A stretch of DNA of 32,436 bases from DAOUMU01 sp034409055 (GTDB taxonomy: Bacteria; Chloroflexota; Anaerolineae; 4572-78; J111). The stretch's first letter is position 1. Each line of letters starts with the position of its first letter. The stretch covers positions 1-32,436 of the forward strand of contig DAOUMU010000129.1 of assembly GCA_034409055.1 (NCBI GenBank), read 5' to 3'. The notes beneath the pieces were generated by a model that worked only from the letters and a program-made list of their open reading frames with translations, was not told the DNA's origin and did no database searches. Positions 1 to 5,910 of this stretch are shown piece after piece. Made by a program: the position numbers and the translations under genes.

Positions 1-72
1 TATATTGACATAAAGCGTGAATCCATTTGGCAAGATCTAGTTTTTGCTGATATCGAGAGCTACTGTATATAG
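1..72 (+). CDS. C-terminal end of an unidentified upstream gene
   Basis: Frame 1 is open from the first base to a TAG at 70-72 and encodes 23 residues (ending DIESYCI), while the other two plus-strand frames hit stops within the first 12 bases. The fragment is too short to assign to a family. By position it could be the end of the gene preceding fic, possibly in the same operon and possibly hsdM, but the residues do not show an HsdM signature. It may also be open by chance. Confidence 0.3.
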   Translation, partial: YIDIKRESIWQDLVFADIESYCI

Positions 73-104
73 GGATTTTGGCCTTTTTTAAGCTCAAATC
101 CCTA
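70..104. repeat. Inverted repeat between the upstream ORF and fic
   Basis: TAGGGATTT at 70-78 is the exact reverse complement of AAATCCCTA at 96-104, with a 17-base spacer that contains a run of T. The left arm begins on the stop codon of the preceding open frame. It could be a weak terminator or another of the small hairpins scattered through this window. The T run lies inside the loop, so an intrinsic terminator is not well supported. Confidence 0.5.
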
Positions 105-144
105 CATCTAGTGGCTGAGTAGTTACAGTAAAATAAGGAATTCA

Positions 145-1317
145 ATGAATCCCTCCCTGTTTCAACCGGCTGCGGCCGGGCGTGTCATCAAGTCACCCAC
201 CGGTTATTACTACTTTATACCCGATCCATTACCACCGGATATTAACTGGACGCCTGATTTGATTGCCGCCCTCTCAGAAGCCGACCGCTCCCTGGGGCAG
301 TTGGCCGGGTTGGGACGGGCTTTGTTCAACCCACATCTGTTGATTTTACCCTTCTCCCGTCGCGAAGCGGTCCTATCTTCCCGAATTGAAGGCACACGGG
401 CTACGCTGTCCGATCTTTACGCTTACGAGGCGGTCCAAATGTCCTTATTTGAGTCGCCGCCGGACGTGCGAGAGGTGTACAACTACGTGAAAGCCCTGGA
501 ATATGGCCTGGACCGACTACAAAACCTACCGCTCAGTTTACGTCTCATCCGCGAAATTCACGGTAAACTGATGGCCGGGGTGCGAGGCGAACATCAAACG
601 CCGGGGGAGTTTCGCCGCAGTCCCAACTGGATTGGCCCGGCCGGATCAAATCTTAACACCGCTCCTTTTGTGCCGCCGGCCGTGGAAGAGATGAAGATCG
701 CCTTAGCTGCTTTTGAGAAATATCTGCACGCCGAGTCGACCTTACCGCCACTCATCCGCCTGGGACTGATCCATTACCAATTTGAAGCCATCCATCCCTT
801 TTTGGATGGGAATGGGCGGATCGGTCGGTTGCTTATTGTGTTGCTGTTGGTAATTTGGCAGCTCTTGCCTGCCCCGCTGCTCTACCTGAGCGCCTATTTG
901 GAGGCCCACCGCCAGAGTTACTACGAGCTACTGCTGGCAGTTAGCCAGCGGGGAGCCTGGGAGACCTGGCTGATCTTTTTTCTACAAGGCATTACCAGCC
1001 AGGCCCGCGATGCTGTGCTCAGGGCCGGTCGGCTACAGACGCTCCGGGAGAGTTACCGCCAGCAACTCCAGGAACAGCGCGCCACTGCCAAATTATTGCA
1101 GGTAATCGATCTGCTCTTTCTTCGCCCGGTCGTGACTATCCAGCAGCTTGAGACCGAGATCGGAGTCAGTTTTGCCACGGCCAGCAAATACGTGAGCCAG
1201 TTGCAGGACAAAGGAATTCTACGGGAGATTACCGGTCAGTCCCGCAATCGCGTTTTTATCGCCGAAACCATCCTGCGCACCATCGACGACCCCCTACCCC
1301 CGGAGGAAACTGAATGA
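145..1317 (+). CDS. Fic family protein (class II AMP-transferase) with winged-helix tail
   Basis: Fic proteins move AMP or another nucleotide phosphate from a cofactor to a target hydroxyl. The catalytic motif HPFLDGNGRIGR is intact at residues 217-228, including the catalytic His217. The N-terminal region has the autoinhibitory (S/T)xxxE(G/N) motif at S78-E82-G83, which marks class II Fic proteins with an internal inhibitory helix. After the Fic core, residues about 305-375 look like a winged helix, with a helix-turn-helix-like stretch around SFATASKYVSQLQDKGILRE, so DNA binding or autoregulation is plausible. At 390 aa the length is normal for Fic_N-Fic-wHTH proteins. An AAGGA site lies upstream of the ATG. 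The stop overlaps the next ATG by 4 nt, placing it in one transcript with the nucleotidyltransferase and hsdS. Fic genes are often found in or beside type I restriction loci; whether this one acts in defence is inference. Confidence 0.93.
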   Translation: MNPSLFQPAAAGRVIKSPTGYYYFIPDPLPPDINWTPDLIAALSEADRSLGQLAGLGRALFNPHLLILPFSRREAVLSSRIEGTRATLSDLYAYEAVQMSLFESPPDVREVYNYVKALEYGLDRLQNLPLSLRLIREIHGKLMAGVRGEHQTPGEFRRSPNWIGPAGSNLNTAPFVPPAVEEMKIALAAFEKYLHAESTLPPLIRLGLIHYQFEAIHPFLDGNGRIGRLLIVLLLVIWQLLPAPLLYLSAYLEAHRQSYYELLLAVSQRGAWETWLIFFLQGITSQARDAVLRAGRLQTLRESYRQQLQEQRATAKLLQVIDLLFLRPVVTIQQLETEIGVSFATASKYVSQLQDKGILREITGQSRNRVFIAETILRTIDDPLPPEETE

Positions 1318-1625
1318 CCCCCGAAACCAAAACCCTGGACGAAATCAAACAAATCTTACAAACCCAAAAGCCTTACCTGTACGAGCAGTACGGCGTGACC
1401 GAAATTGGCCTGTTTGGCTCTTACGTGCGCGGCGAGCAGCGGCCCGATAGCGATGTGGATGTGTTGATTGAGTTGACCGACCCGCCCCGGATTAGCCTGC
1501 TGGGGTTGGTTGGCTTGGAGAATTATCTGAGCGATTTGTTGGGGGTGAAAGTGCAAACAGCCATCAAAAAAAATCTTAAGCCCCGAATAGGCAAACGTAT
1601 TCTGCAAGAGGTTATTTACTTATGA
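1314..1625 (+). CDS. Minimal nucleotidyltransferase (MNT/MntA-like)
   Basis: This small protein (103 aa) has the Pol-beta-superfamily signature GSx10DxD, with G35-S36 and D47/D49. MNT proteins of this size usually act as antitoxins that AMPylate a HEPN (HepT-like) toxin encoded next door. No HEPN gene is adjacent: the upstream neighbour is Fic and the downstream one is HsdS. The third metal-binding acid, normally the Asp of a KVDLV-like strand near the end, appears to be replaced by Gln81 (GVKVQTA), so activity may be reduced or lost. The C-terminal LKPRIGKRILQEVIYL matches the usual family ending, so the protein is not truncated. It overlaps both neighbours by ATGA, which implies translational coupling from fic through to hsdS. 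Confidence 0.88.
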   Translation: MTPETKTLDEIKQILQTQKPYLYEQYGVTEIGLFGSYVRGEQRPDSDVDVLIELTDPPRISLLGLVGLENYLSDLLGVKVQTAIKKNLKPRIGKRILQEVIYL

Positions 1626-2911
1626 CTCGCCCTCACGCCGGCCCTCACCCCCCAACCCTCTCTCTCAAATTGGGAGAGGGGGCAGGGAGAGAGACCTTCA
1701 AACCCACCGAGATTGGCGACATCCCCACTGAGTGGGACGTGGTGCAACTTGGTGATATCGCCCTAAAAACTAAAAATCGTGATCCCCGAAGTACCCCTGA
1801 TAAGCAGTTTAGGTACATTGATGTTGCCAGTGTTTCAAATGAGACCTATCGAATTGTTAACCCACAGATCTTAAGGGGGCGCGATGCACCGAGCCGTGCA
1901 CGAAAAGTGGTGAAAGCTGGCGACACCATATTTGCTACAGTTCGCCCTTATCTACGGAACATTGCTCAAGTTCCAGAATATTTGGATGATGAAATTTGTT
2001 CAACAGGTTTCTGTATAATAAGGACAAATCCTGAACAGCTAGACGCAGATTTTTTGTACTATATTGCAATCACTGAACAGTTTGTGAGTCGTATTGTGGC
2101 CCAACAGAGGGGGTCAAGTTATCCAGCGGTGAGTGATAAAGTCGTTTTGGAGTCACCCATCCCCCTCCCCCCCCTCGACGAACAGTGCAAGATTGCCCAC
2201 ATCCTCAACACCGTCCGGCAAGCGATGGCCGCCCAGGATGACCTCATCGCTGCGGCGCAGGAGGTCAAGCGGTCGCTGATGCGGCGGCTGTTCACCTACG
2301 GCCCCGGCTCGGAACCCGCCCCGACCAGGGAGACGGAAATCGGGGAGGTGCCGGAGGATTGGGAGGTTGTGGAAATGGGACAAGTTGTTGAGTGCCTTGA
2401 CCATAAACGAGTCCCATTGAAGGCCGCTGATAGAAGAAAAATGCAAGGTGATATACCCTACTACGGGGCAAGTGGACAAATTGATTGGATAAATGATTAC
2501 CTATTCAACGAACCACTTTTACTGATATCTGAAGATGGAGCTAATTTAGAATCACGAGTATTACCCATAGCTTTTTGCATTTCGGGGAAATCCTGGGTGA
2601 ATAACCACGCCCACGTTTTGCGGGTAACAGATGCTAATCGATGTTTTCTAGAAGCCTTTGTGAACGCCAACAGTGTTGAAGAATACCTGACCGGGACCAC
2701 GCGACCAAAACTCAACAAAGCAATGTTGTTAAAAATGAAAATCCCATACCCAGAACAGGCTGAACAAGAACAAATCGCCCACATCCTCCAAACCACCGAC
2801 ACCAAAATCGCCGCCGAGCAGGATCGGAAAGCGGCTCTGCAAGAGCTATTCAACAGTCTCTTGCAAGAGTTGATGACAGGCCAGTTACGGGTGAAGGACA
2901 TTGATTTTTAA
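1622..2911 (+). CDS. hsdS: Type I restriction-modification specificity subunit HsdS
   Basis: HsdS provides DNA sequence recognition for a type I restriction-modification complex (HsdR2M2S). The 429-aa protein has the usual two half-repeats. Each starts with a short GDIPTEWDVVQLGD- or GEVPEDWEVVEMGQ-type motif (residues about 31 and 240), continues with a target recognition domain, and closes with a conserved helical segment (PLPPLDEQCKIAHIL, about 180-195; AEQEQIAHILQTTD followed by a long helix, about 378-415). The helical segments hold the two TRDs apart and bind HsdM. The TRD segments are visibly richer in A and T than the conserved helices, as expected if they are swapped by recombination. 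The first 20-odd residues (Pro-rich) come from a hairpin repeat rather than from normal HsdS sequence. The start ATG overlaps the stop of the nucleotidyltransferase. Confidence 0.95.
   Translation: MTRPHAGPHPPTLSLKLGEGAGRETFKPTEIGDIPTEWDVVQLGDIALKTKNRDPRSTPDKQFRYIDVASVSNETYRIVNPQILRGRDAPSRARKVVKAGDTIFATVRPYLRNIAQVPEYLDDEICSTGFCIIRTNPEQLDADFLYYIAITEQFVSRIVAQQRGSSYPAVSDKVVLESPIPLPPLDEQCKIAHILNTVRQAMAAQDDLIAAAQEVKRSLMRRLFTYGPGSEPAPTRETEIGEVPEDWEVVEMGQVVECLDHKRVPLKAADRRKMQGDIPYYGASGQIDWINDYLFNEPLLLISEDGANLESRVLPIAFCISGKSWVNNHAHVLRVTDANRCFLEAFVNANSVEEYLTGTTRPKLNKAMLLKMKIPYPEQAEQEQIAHILQTTDTKIAAEQDRKAALQELFNSLLQELMTGQLRVKDIDF
1626..1700. repeat. C/T-rich hairpin repeat forming the HsdS N-terminus
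   Basis: A C-rich stretch with few G leads into CCCTCTC (1656-1662) paired with GAGAGGG (1674-1680) around an AT-rich loop, followed by more G/A-rich sequence. Its composition and strand asymmetry differ from the genes on both sides, and it lies in frame as about the first 25 codons of hsdS. Similar pyrimidine-hairpin-purine repeats are scattered in many bacterial genomes. Assignment to a repeat family here rests on appearance only. Confidence 0.6.
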
Positions 2912-2959
2912 GTTGTCCAATAAATTTTGGTTCAACGCGGATTTGTGGGGTAAAAAGCC

Positions 2960-3075
2960 AGACCTGACAGGTTTTAGCGAAAATTTACCGGATAATACCA
3001 ATGCCCGGTACGGGTACAGGTAAGTTGTAGTAAATTGGCAACAAATAACGACAGATTACTAAACCTGTCAGGTCT
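2960..3075. repeat. Inverted repeat pair, 15 bp arms
   Basis: AGACCTGACAGGTTT at 2960-2974 is exactly complementary to AAACCTGTCAGGTCT at 3061-3075, 86 bases apart. Similarity continues outward: GGGGTA precedes the left arm (with a short insertion) and TACCCC follows the right arm. Each arm is itself partly palindromic (ACCTGACAGGT), so each could form its own small hairpin. The layout resembles the end repeats of a small non-coding mobile element, but no transposase or target duplication is visible. Confidence 0.7.
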
Positions 3076-3171
3076 TACCCCTCGAATCCACGTAGAGCCA
3101 GCCTGCTGAACCGATTTAGACAGACAGGAGTTATCACGAGTGTTGACACACCACCAATGATGAAAATATCC

Positions 3172-3197
3172 GTAAGACAAACTTAAGTTTGTCCTAC
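3172..3197. repeat. Near-perfect 26-bp palindrome upstream of the small Cys/His gene
   Basis: GACAAACTTAAGTTTGTC at 3176-3193 is a perfect 18-bp palindrome, extended to 26 bp with one mismatched pair. It ends about 28 bases before the ATG at 3225. It could be an operator for a dimeric regulator controlling the next gene, or one more inserted hairpin repeat. The absence of a recognisable promoter around it leaves this open. Confidence 0.65.
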
Positions 3198-3224
3198 AAG
3201 GTCTATTAGAGGAGCGTTTCAGTT

Positions 3225-3479
3225 ATGGACGAAACCAATCCCGTAGTGATGCAAATCTCCGGCCAGTGGCACATCGTCGAGCACAGCCGCCGTTCTGAAA
3301 CATCGCTGTGCGGTCGGAAAATCACCAACCGTGGCGCTCACGCCCGGCTGAGCCTGGTCGGTGAGAAGAATACCTGCCCCAACTGCTTAAAACTTTTTAA
3401 GGAAATGAACGTTTCGAGTACAATTTACATCAAACCAGAATTTGGCTTGCCAGCGGGGCAAAAAGTAACTCCCGCTTGA
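3225..3479 (+). CDS. Small Cys/His protein, possible zinc-binding, unknown function
   Basis: This 84-aa ORF starts with ATG behind a GGAG-type site. It has candidate metal ligands H16 and H20 (WHIVEH), C29 (LCGRK) and a CPNC pair at C51/C54, an arrangement like a small treble-clef or zinc-ribbon domain. The shape (LCG, then CPxC about 20 residues later) is seen in short phage- and mobile-element-associated proteins, but I cannot name a family. The last 15 or so residues (from KPEFG) are encoded by a segment that recurs at 21323, so the C-terminus is shared with a dispersed repeat. It stands alone between two gaps, with the helical protein following about 170 bases later. Confidence 0.6.
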   Translation: MDETNPVVMQISGQWHIVEHSRRSETSLCGRKITNRGAHARLSLVGEKNTCPNCLKLFKEMNVSSTIYIKPEFGLPAGQKVTPA

Positions 3480-3567
3480 TGTCGCCAGCCAACTCGTAAA
3501 ACGTAAAACGTGAAGCGTAATGTCTTATCTACGGCTCACTTTTACGTTTTACGCTTTACATTTTACG
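3428..3567. repeat. Dispersed repeat copy 1: shared flank plus inverted heptad arrays
   Basis: Bases 3428-3494 match 21323-21388 with about five differences, including a one-base indel. They are followed by four heptads of consensus CGTAAAA (3495-3522), a core of about 17 bases containing CTTATCTACGG, and four inverted heptads of consensus TTTTACG (3540-3567). The forward and inverted arrays can pair into a long imperfect stem. The left part covers the last codons and stop of the 84-aa gene. Relative to copy 2 the core is inverted. Confidence 0.85.
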
Positions 3568-3653
3568 TGGTTGGATGCTTTATGAGGTTGCCTCACCGGA
3601 AGCTACTTTTTCATTGCTAATTCTGGTTCTATGAATTTAGAGGAGAGTTGTCT

Positions 3654-5417
3654 ATGTCGCCCACAGAAAAAATATCTTTGAAAACCTTTTGGGAGGCCGT
3701 GGAGCAGCGGTTGGCGGCCTGTTCCGCCGACGAGTTGCGGGCTATCTTGCGGGGTATGGCCCGAGAAACGCTGCCGGTAGGCCGGCGGGCCTTCCTGGAG
3801 AAACTGGAGCCGGTCGAGGAAACGACCATCACTGCTGAACAGGCCGTTCAGCAGGAGGATCTGCTGGCAGAGATTGACGATTTGATCCAGGAACTCAAAG
3901 TAGCCATGCAGGAGGCAGATTACTGGGAAGAGCGGTATGAGTGGGGTGAGTATTATGACGACGAGGATAGCCTGGGGCCTTACGCGGAGTTTGTCGAGCC
4001 GCTGGCCGACCTGTTTGATCGTACCCAGGCCGCCTTCGATTACGACCATCTACCCCTGGCCCGGGCTGCCTACCAGAAACTGTTCGAGGTGGTCAATCTG
4101 GAGGACGACTATGGCCGCGGTGTGCATACCTCCGACCTGACCGGGGTGGACAGCGACGAAGCCTGCGCCCGCTACCTGCGCGCGGTCTACGAGACGGAAC
4201 CGCTCGCCCACCGGCCCCAGGCGTTGTTTGAGCAAATGGGGCAGATACGTTGGTCGCTGATCAGACCGCGCCTGATGCTAGAGGACCTGATTCAGGTTTC
4301 TCCCCAGCCGCTGCCCGACCGGGAGCAATTCCTGGCGGACTGGATCGCTTTCCTGCGAACGCAGAGCGGGGACGAGGCCGATGCCTGGCTGCGGGAGGCG
4401 GTTCGGCTCTCCCAGGGCACGCCGGGACTGGAAGCGCTGGCCCGGGCCGAAGGGAAGAGCCGCCCCCGGGCTTACCTGGATTGGTTCACCGCGCTGGCGC
4501 AGGAGGGCAAACATCAGGAGGTCCTCTTGGCGGCTCAGGAAGCTCTGCAAACGCTGCCGGCGCAACTCCCCATCCGCGCCGCCATCGCCGACCACTTATG
4601 CACGGCCGCCGCTCACTTGAATGAGACGGAGGTCCTGCGCGCCGGCCGGTGGCAGGCCTTTCTGGCCAAACCGACTCTTACTCGCCTGCTTGATCTGGGG
4701 GAGGCTGCGGCCGGCAGTGAAGAACGCACAAAGCTGATGCGGCAAGCGGCGCAACAGGTGCGGGACTACCTGGCCCACCCGCCCAACCACCAGCACGATA
4801 TGGGGTGGGGCGGGGATGACCTGGAGCGACCGGCCTGGATCGGCAAATCCGTCCTGGCTCACGCCTACCTGCTGGCCGGGGAGGTCGAGACGGCCCACCA
4901 ACTCGTCGCCGGCGAAAAGGTGTTGGGCTGGAGCAGTACCAGCAACTCGCAGGGCCTGGTCGTGTCCTTCTGCCTGGTGTTGCTGTCCGGGAGGACGCCT
5001 GAGGCGCTGCCCTCGAACTTGGCCCAACTCTGGGGATGGGGCTTACTACAATCCAGCGCCGGTTTTTGGGTTGGCGGAGGTGAGAGGGAGACACCTGTGC
5101 TGCAGCGCCTGGAGCACGCCTACGCCGAGCCGTTCGCCGGGGTATCCCTGAGCAACGATAGCCAGGCTCAAATCCTGGCCTGGTGTCTGGACGTGGCCCG
5201 GCAACGCGTGAACGCCATCGTGGGCGGCCAGCACCGCAAGAGTTACGGGAAGGCGGCCGTGCTGGCGACGGCGTGCGCCGAGATGCTGCGGCTGCGAGAG
5301 AACCGGGAGGCAGCCGGTTCGTTCTTGAATGAGGTGCGCGATCGTTTCCCGCGCCATCGCGCCTTTCAAGCCGAATTGAAGGCAGCGGTCCAGCAGATGG
5401 AGCGTGACTTGCGGTGA
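3654..5417 (+). CDS. Large alpha-helical protein of unknown function, TPR-like
   Basis: I do not recognise this 587-aa protein. It is soluble, with no signal peptide or membrane segment, and is almost entirely predicted helix with many Ala/Leu/Glu/Gln heptads and paired-helix stretches such as WFTALAQEGKHQEVLLAAQEALQTLP (about 265-295), typical of TPR- or HEAT-like scaffolds. An acidic, aromatic patch (EERYEWGEYYDDEDS) lies near residues 93-107. No catalytic motif is evident. The ATG at 3654 is chosen over an in-frame TTG at 3648 because AGGAG at 3641-3645 is 8 bases from the ATG. The gene is more GC-rich than hsdS before it. It precedes the cupin by 39 bases and probably shares its transcript with cupin and hsdR. 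It might be a scaffold or accessory factor of the island; that is inference from position only. Confidence 0.85.
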   Translation: MSPTEKISLKTFWEAVEQRLAACSADELRAILRGMARETLPVGRRAFLEKLEPVEETTITAEQAVQQEDLLAEIDDLIQELKVAMQEADYWEERYEWGEYYDDEDSLGPYAEFVEPLADLFDRTQAAFDYDHLPLARAAYQKLFEVVNLEDDYGRGVHTSDLTGVDSDEACARYLRAVYETEPLAHRPQALFEQMGQIRWSLIRPRLMLEDLIQVSPQPLPDREQFLADWIAFLRTQSGDEADAWLREAVRLSQGTPGLEALARAEGKSRPRAYLDWFTALAQEGKHQEVLLAAQEALQTLPAQLPIRAAIADHLCTAAAHLNETEVLRAGRWQAFLAKPTLTRLLDLGEAAAGSEERTKLMRQAAQQVRDYLAHPPNHQHDMGWGGDDLERPAWIGKSVLAHAYLLAGEVETAHQLVAGEKVLGWSSTSNSQGLVVSFCLVLLSGRTPEALPSNLAQLWGWGLLQSSAGFWVGGGERETPVLQRLEHAYAEPFAGVSLSNDSQAQILAWCLDVARQRVNAIVGGQHRKSYGKAAVLATACAEMLRLRENREAAGSFLNEVRDRFPRHRAFQAELKAAVQQMERDLR

Positions 5418-5456
5418 AACTTGAGGGGCTCCGCAATCGAAAAAGAGGAGAAAACC

Positions 5457-5894
5457 ATGAGCAAAAAAGACAATTCCCTTCAGTCTGCCGAAATTATTAC
5501 CATGCGCCCTTCTGGTGAAACAATGACTCGCCAGCACTTGCCCTATTTTATTGGTATCTCGGGCGCTACAGCCGGAACAAAGGGGCTCTCAATGAGTTTG
5601 GTTATTGTCCCCCCGGGTGGAGCAGCAGAACCGCATTTGCACCGGGGTTACGAAACAGCAATTTATGTCCTAAGCGGCCGCGTAGAGACGCGTTACGGGC
5701 CGGGACTAAAACAATCGGTGGTGAACGAGGCCGGAGATTTCATTTTTATCCCGCCAGATTTACCTCACCAGGCTATCAATCTTAGCGCAACCGAGCCGGC
5801 CCGGGCAATCATTGCTCGCAATGATCCGAATGAACAGGAGAACGTGGTCCCCTATGACCCGGCGACAGAGAGTGATGAGATAGACAAGCCATAG
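5457..5894 (+). CDS. Single-domain cupin protein
   Basis: The 145-aa product is a single beta-barrel cupin. Motif 1 (PGGAAEPHLHRGYETAIYVLSG) supplies H60, H62 and E66, and motif 2 (GDFIFIPPDLPHQ) supplies H104, so all four usual metal ligands are present. Small cupins of this kind include isomerases, dioxygenases and ligand sensors; the substrate cannot be read from the sequence. The ATG at 5457 is preferred to an upstream TTG at 5421 because GAGGAG at 5445-5450 lies six bases before it and the residues before the ATG are not cupin-like. It lies 16 bases before hsdR. The connection with restriction is unclear and it may be a passenger. Confidence 0.88.
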   Translation: MSKKDNSLQSAEIITMRPSGETMTRQHLPYFIGISGATAGTKGLSMSLVIVPPGGAAEPHLHRGYETAIYVLSGRVETRYGPGLKQSVVNEAGDFIFIPPDLPHQAINLSATEPARAIIARNDPNEQENVVPYDPATESDEIDKP

Positions 5895-5910
5895 GTGTGG
5901 AGCAAATCCA

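Larger units (their letters stand above)
2912..3224. other. Gene-free stretch with inverted repeats after hsdS
   Basis: I see no convincing gene in these 313 bases. They hold a pair of inverted 15-mers and a near-perfect palindrome (listed separately) with an AT-rich spacer between them. Ribosome binding sequence for the next small gene (GGAG) occurs at the right end, about 12 bases before its ATG. The hairpins may stop transcription after hsdS, but no clear T tract follows them. Confidence 0.6.

Noticed and set aside
2960..3197. Insertion sequence downstream of hsdS
   Set aside because: Inverted repeats are present but there is no transposase and no clear target duplication.
3648..3653. TTG at 3648 as the start of the helical protein
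   Set aside because: It lies two bases after the SD sequence; the ATG at 3654 has normal spacing.
4678..5436. 252-codon ORF on the minus strand under the helical protein
   Set aside because: Pro/Arg/Ser-rich shadow of a GC-rich gene, with no ribosome site and no family features.
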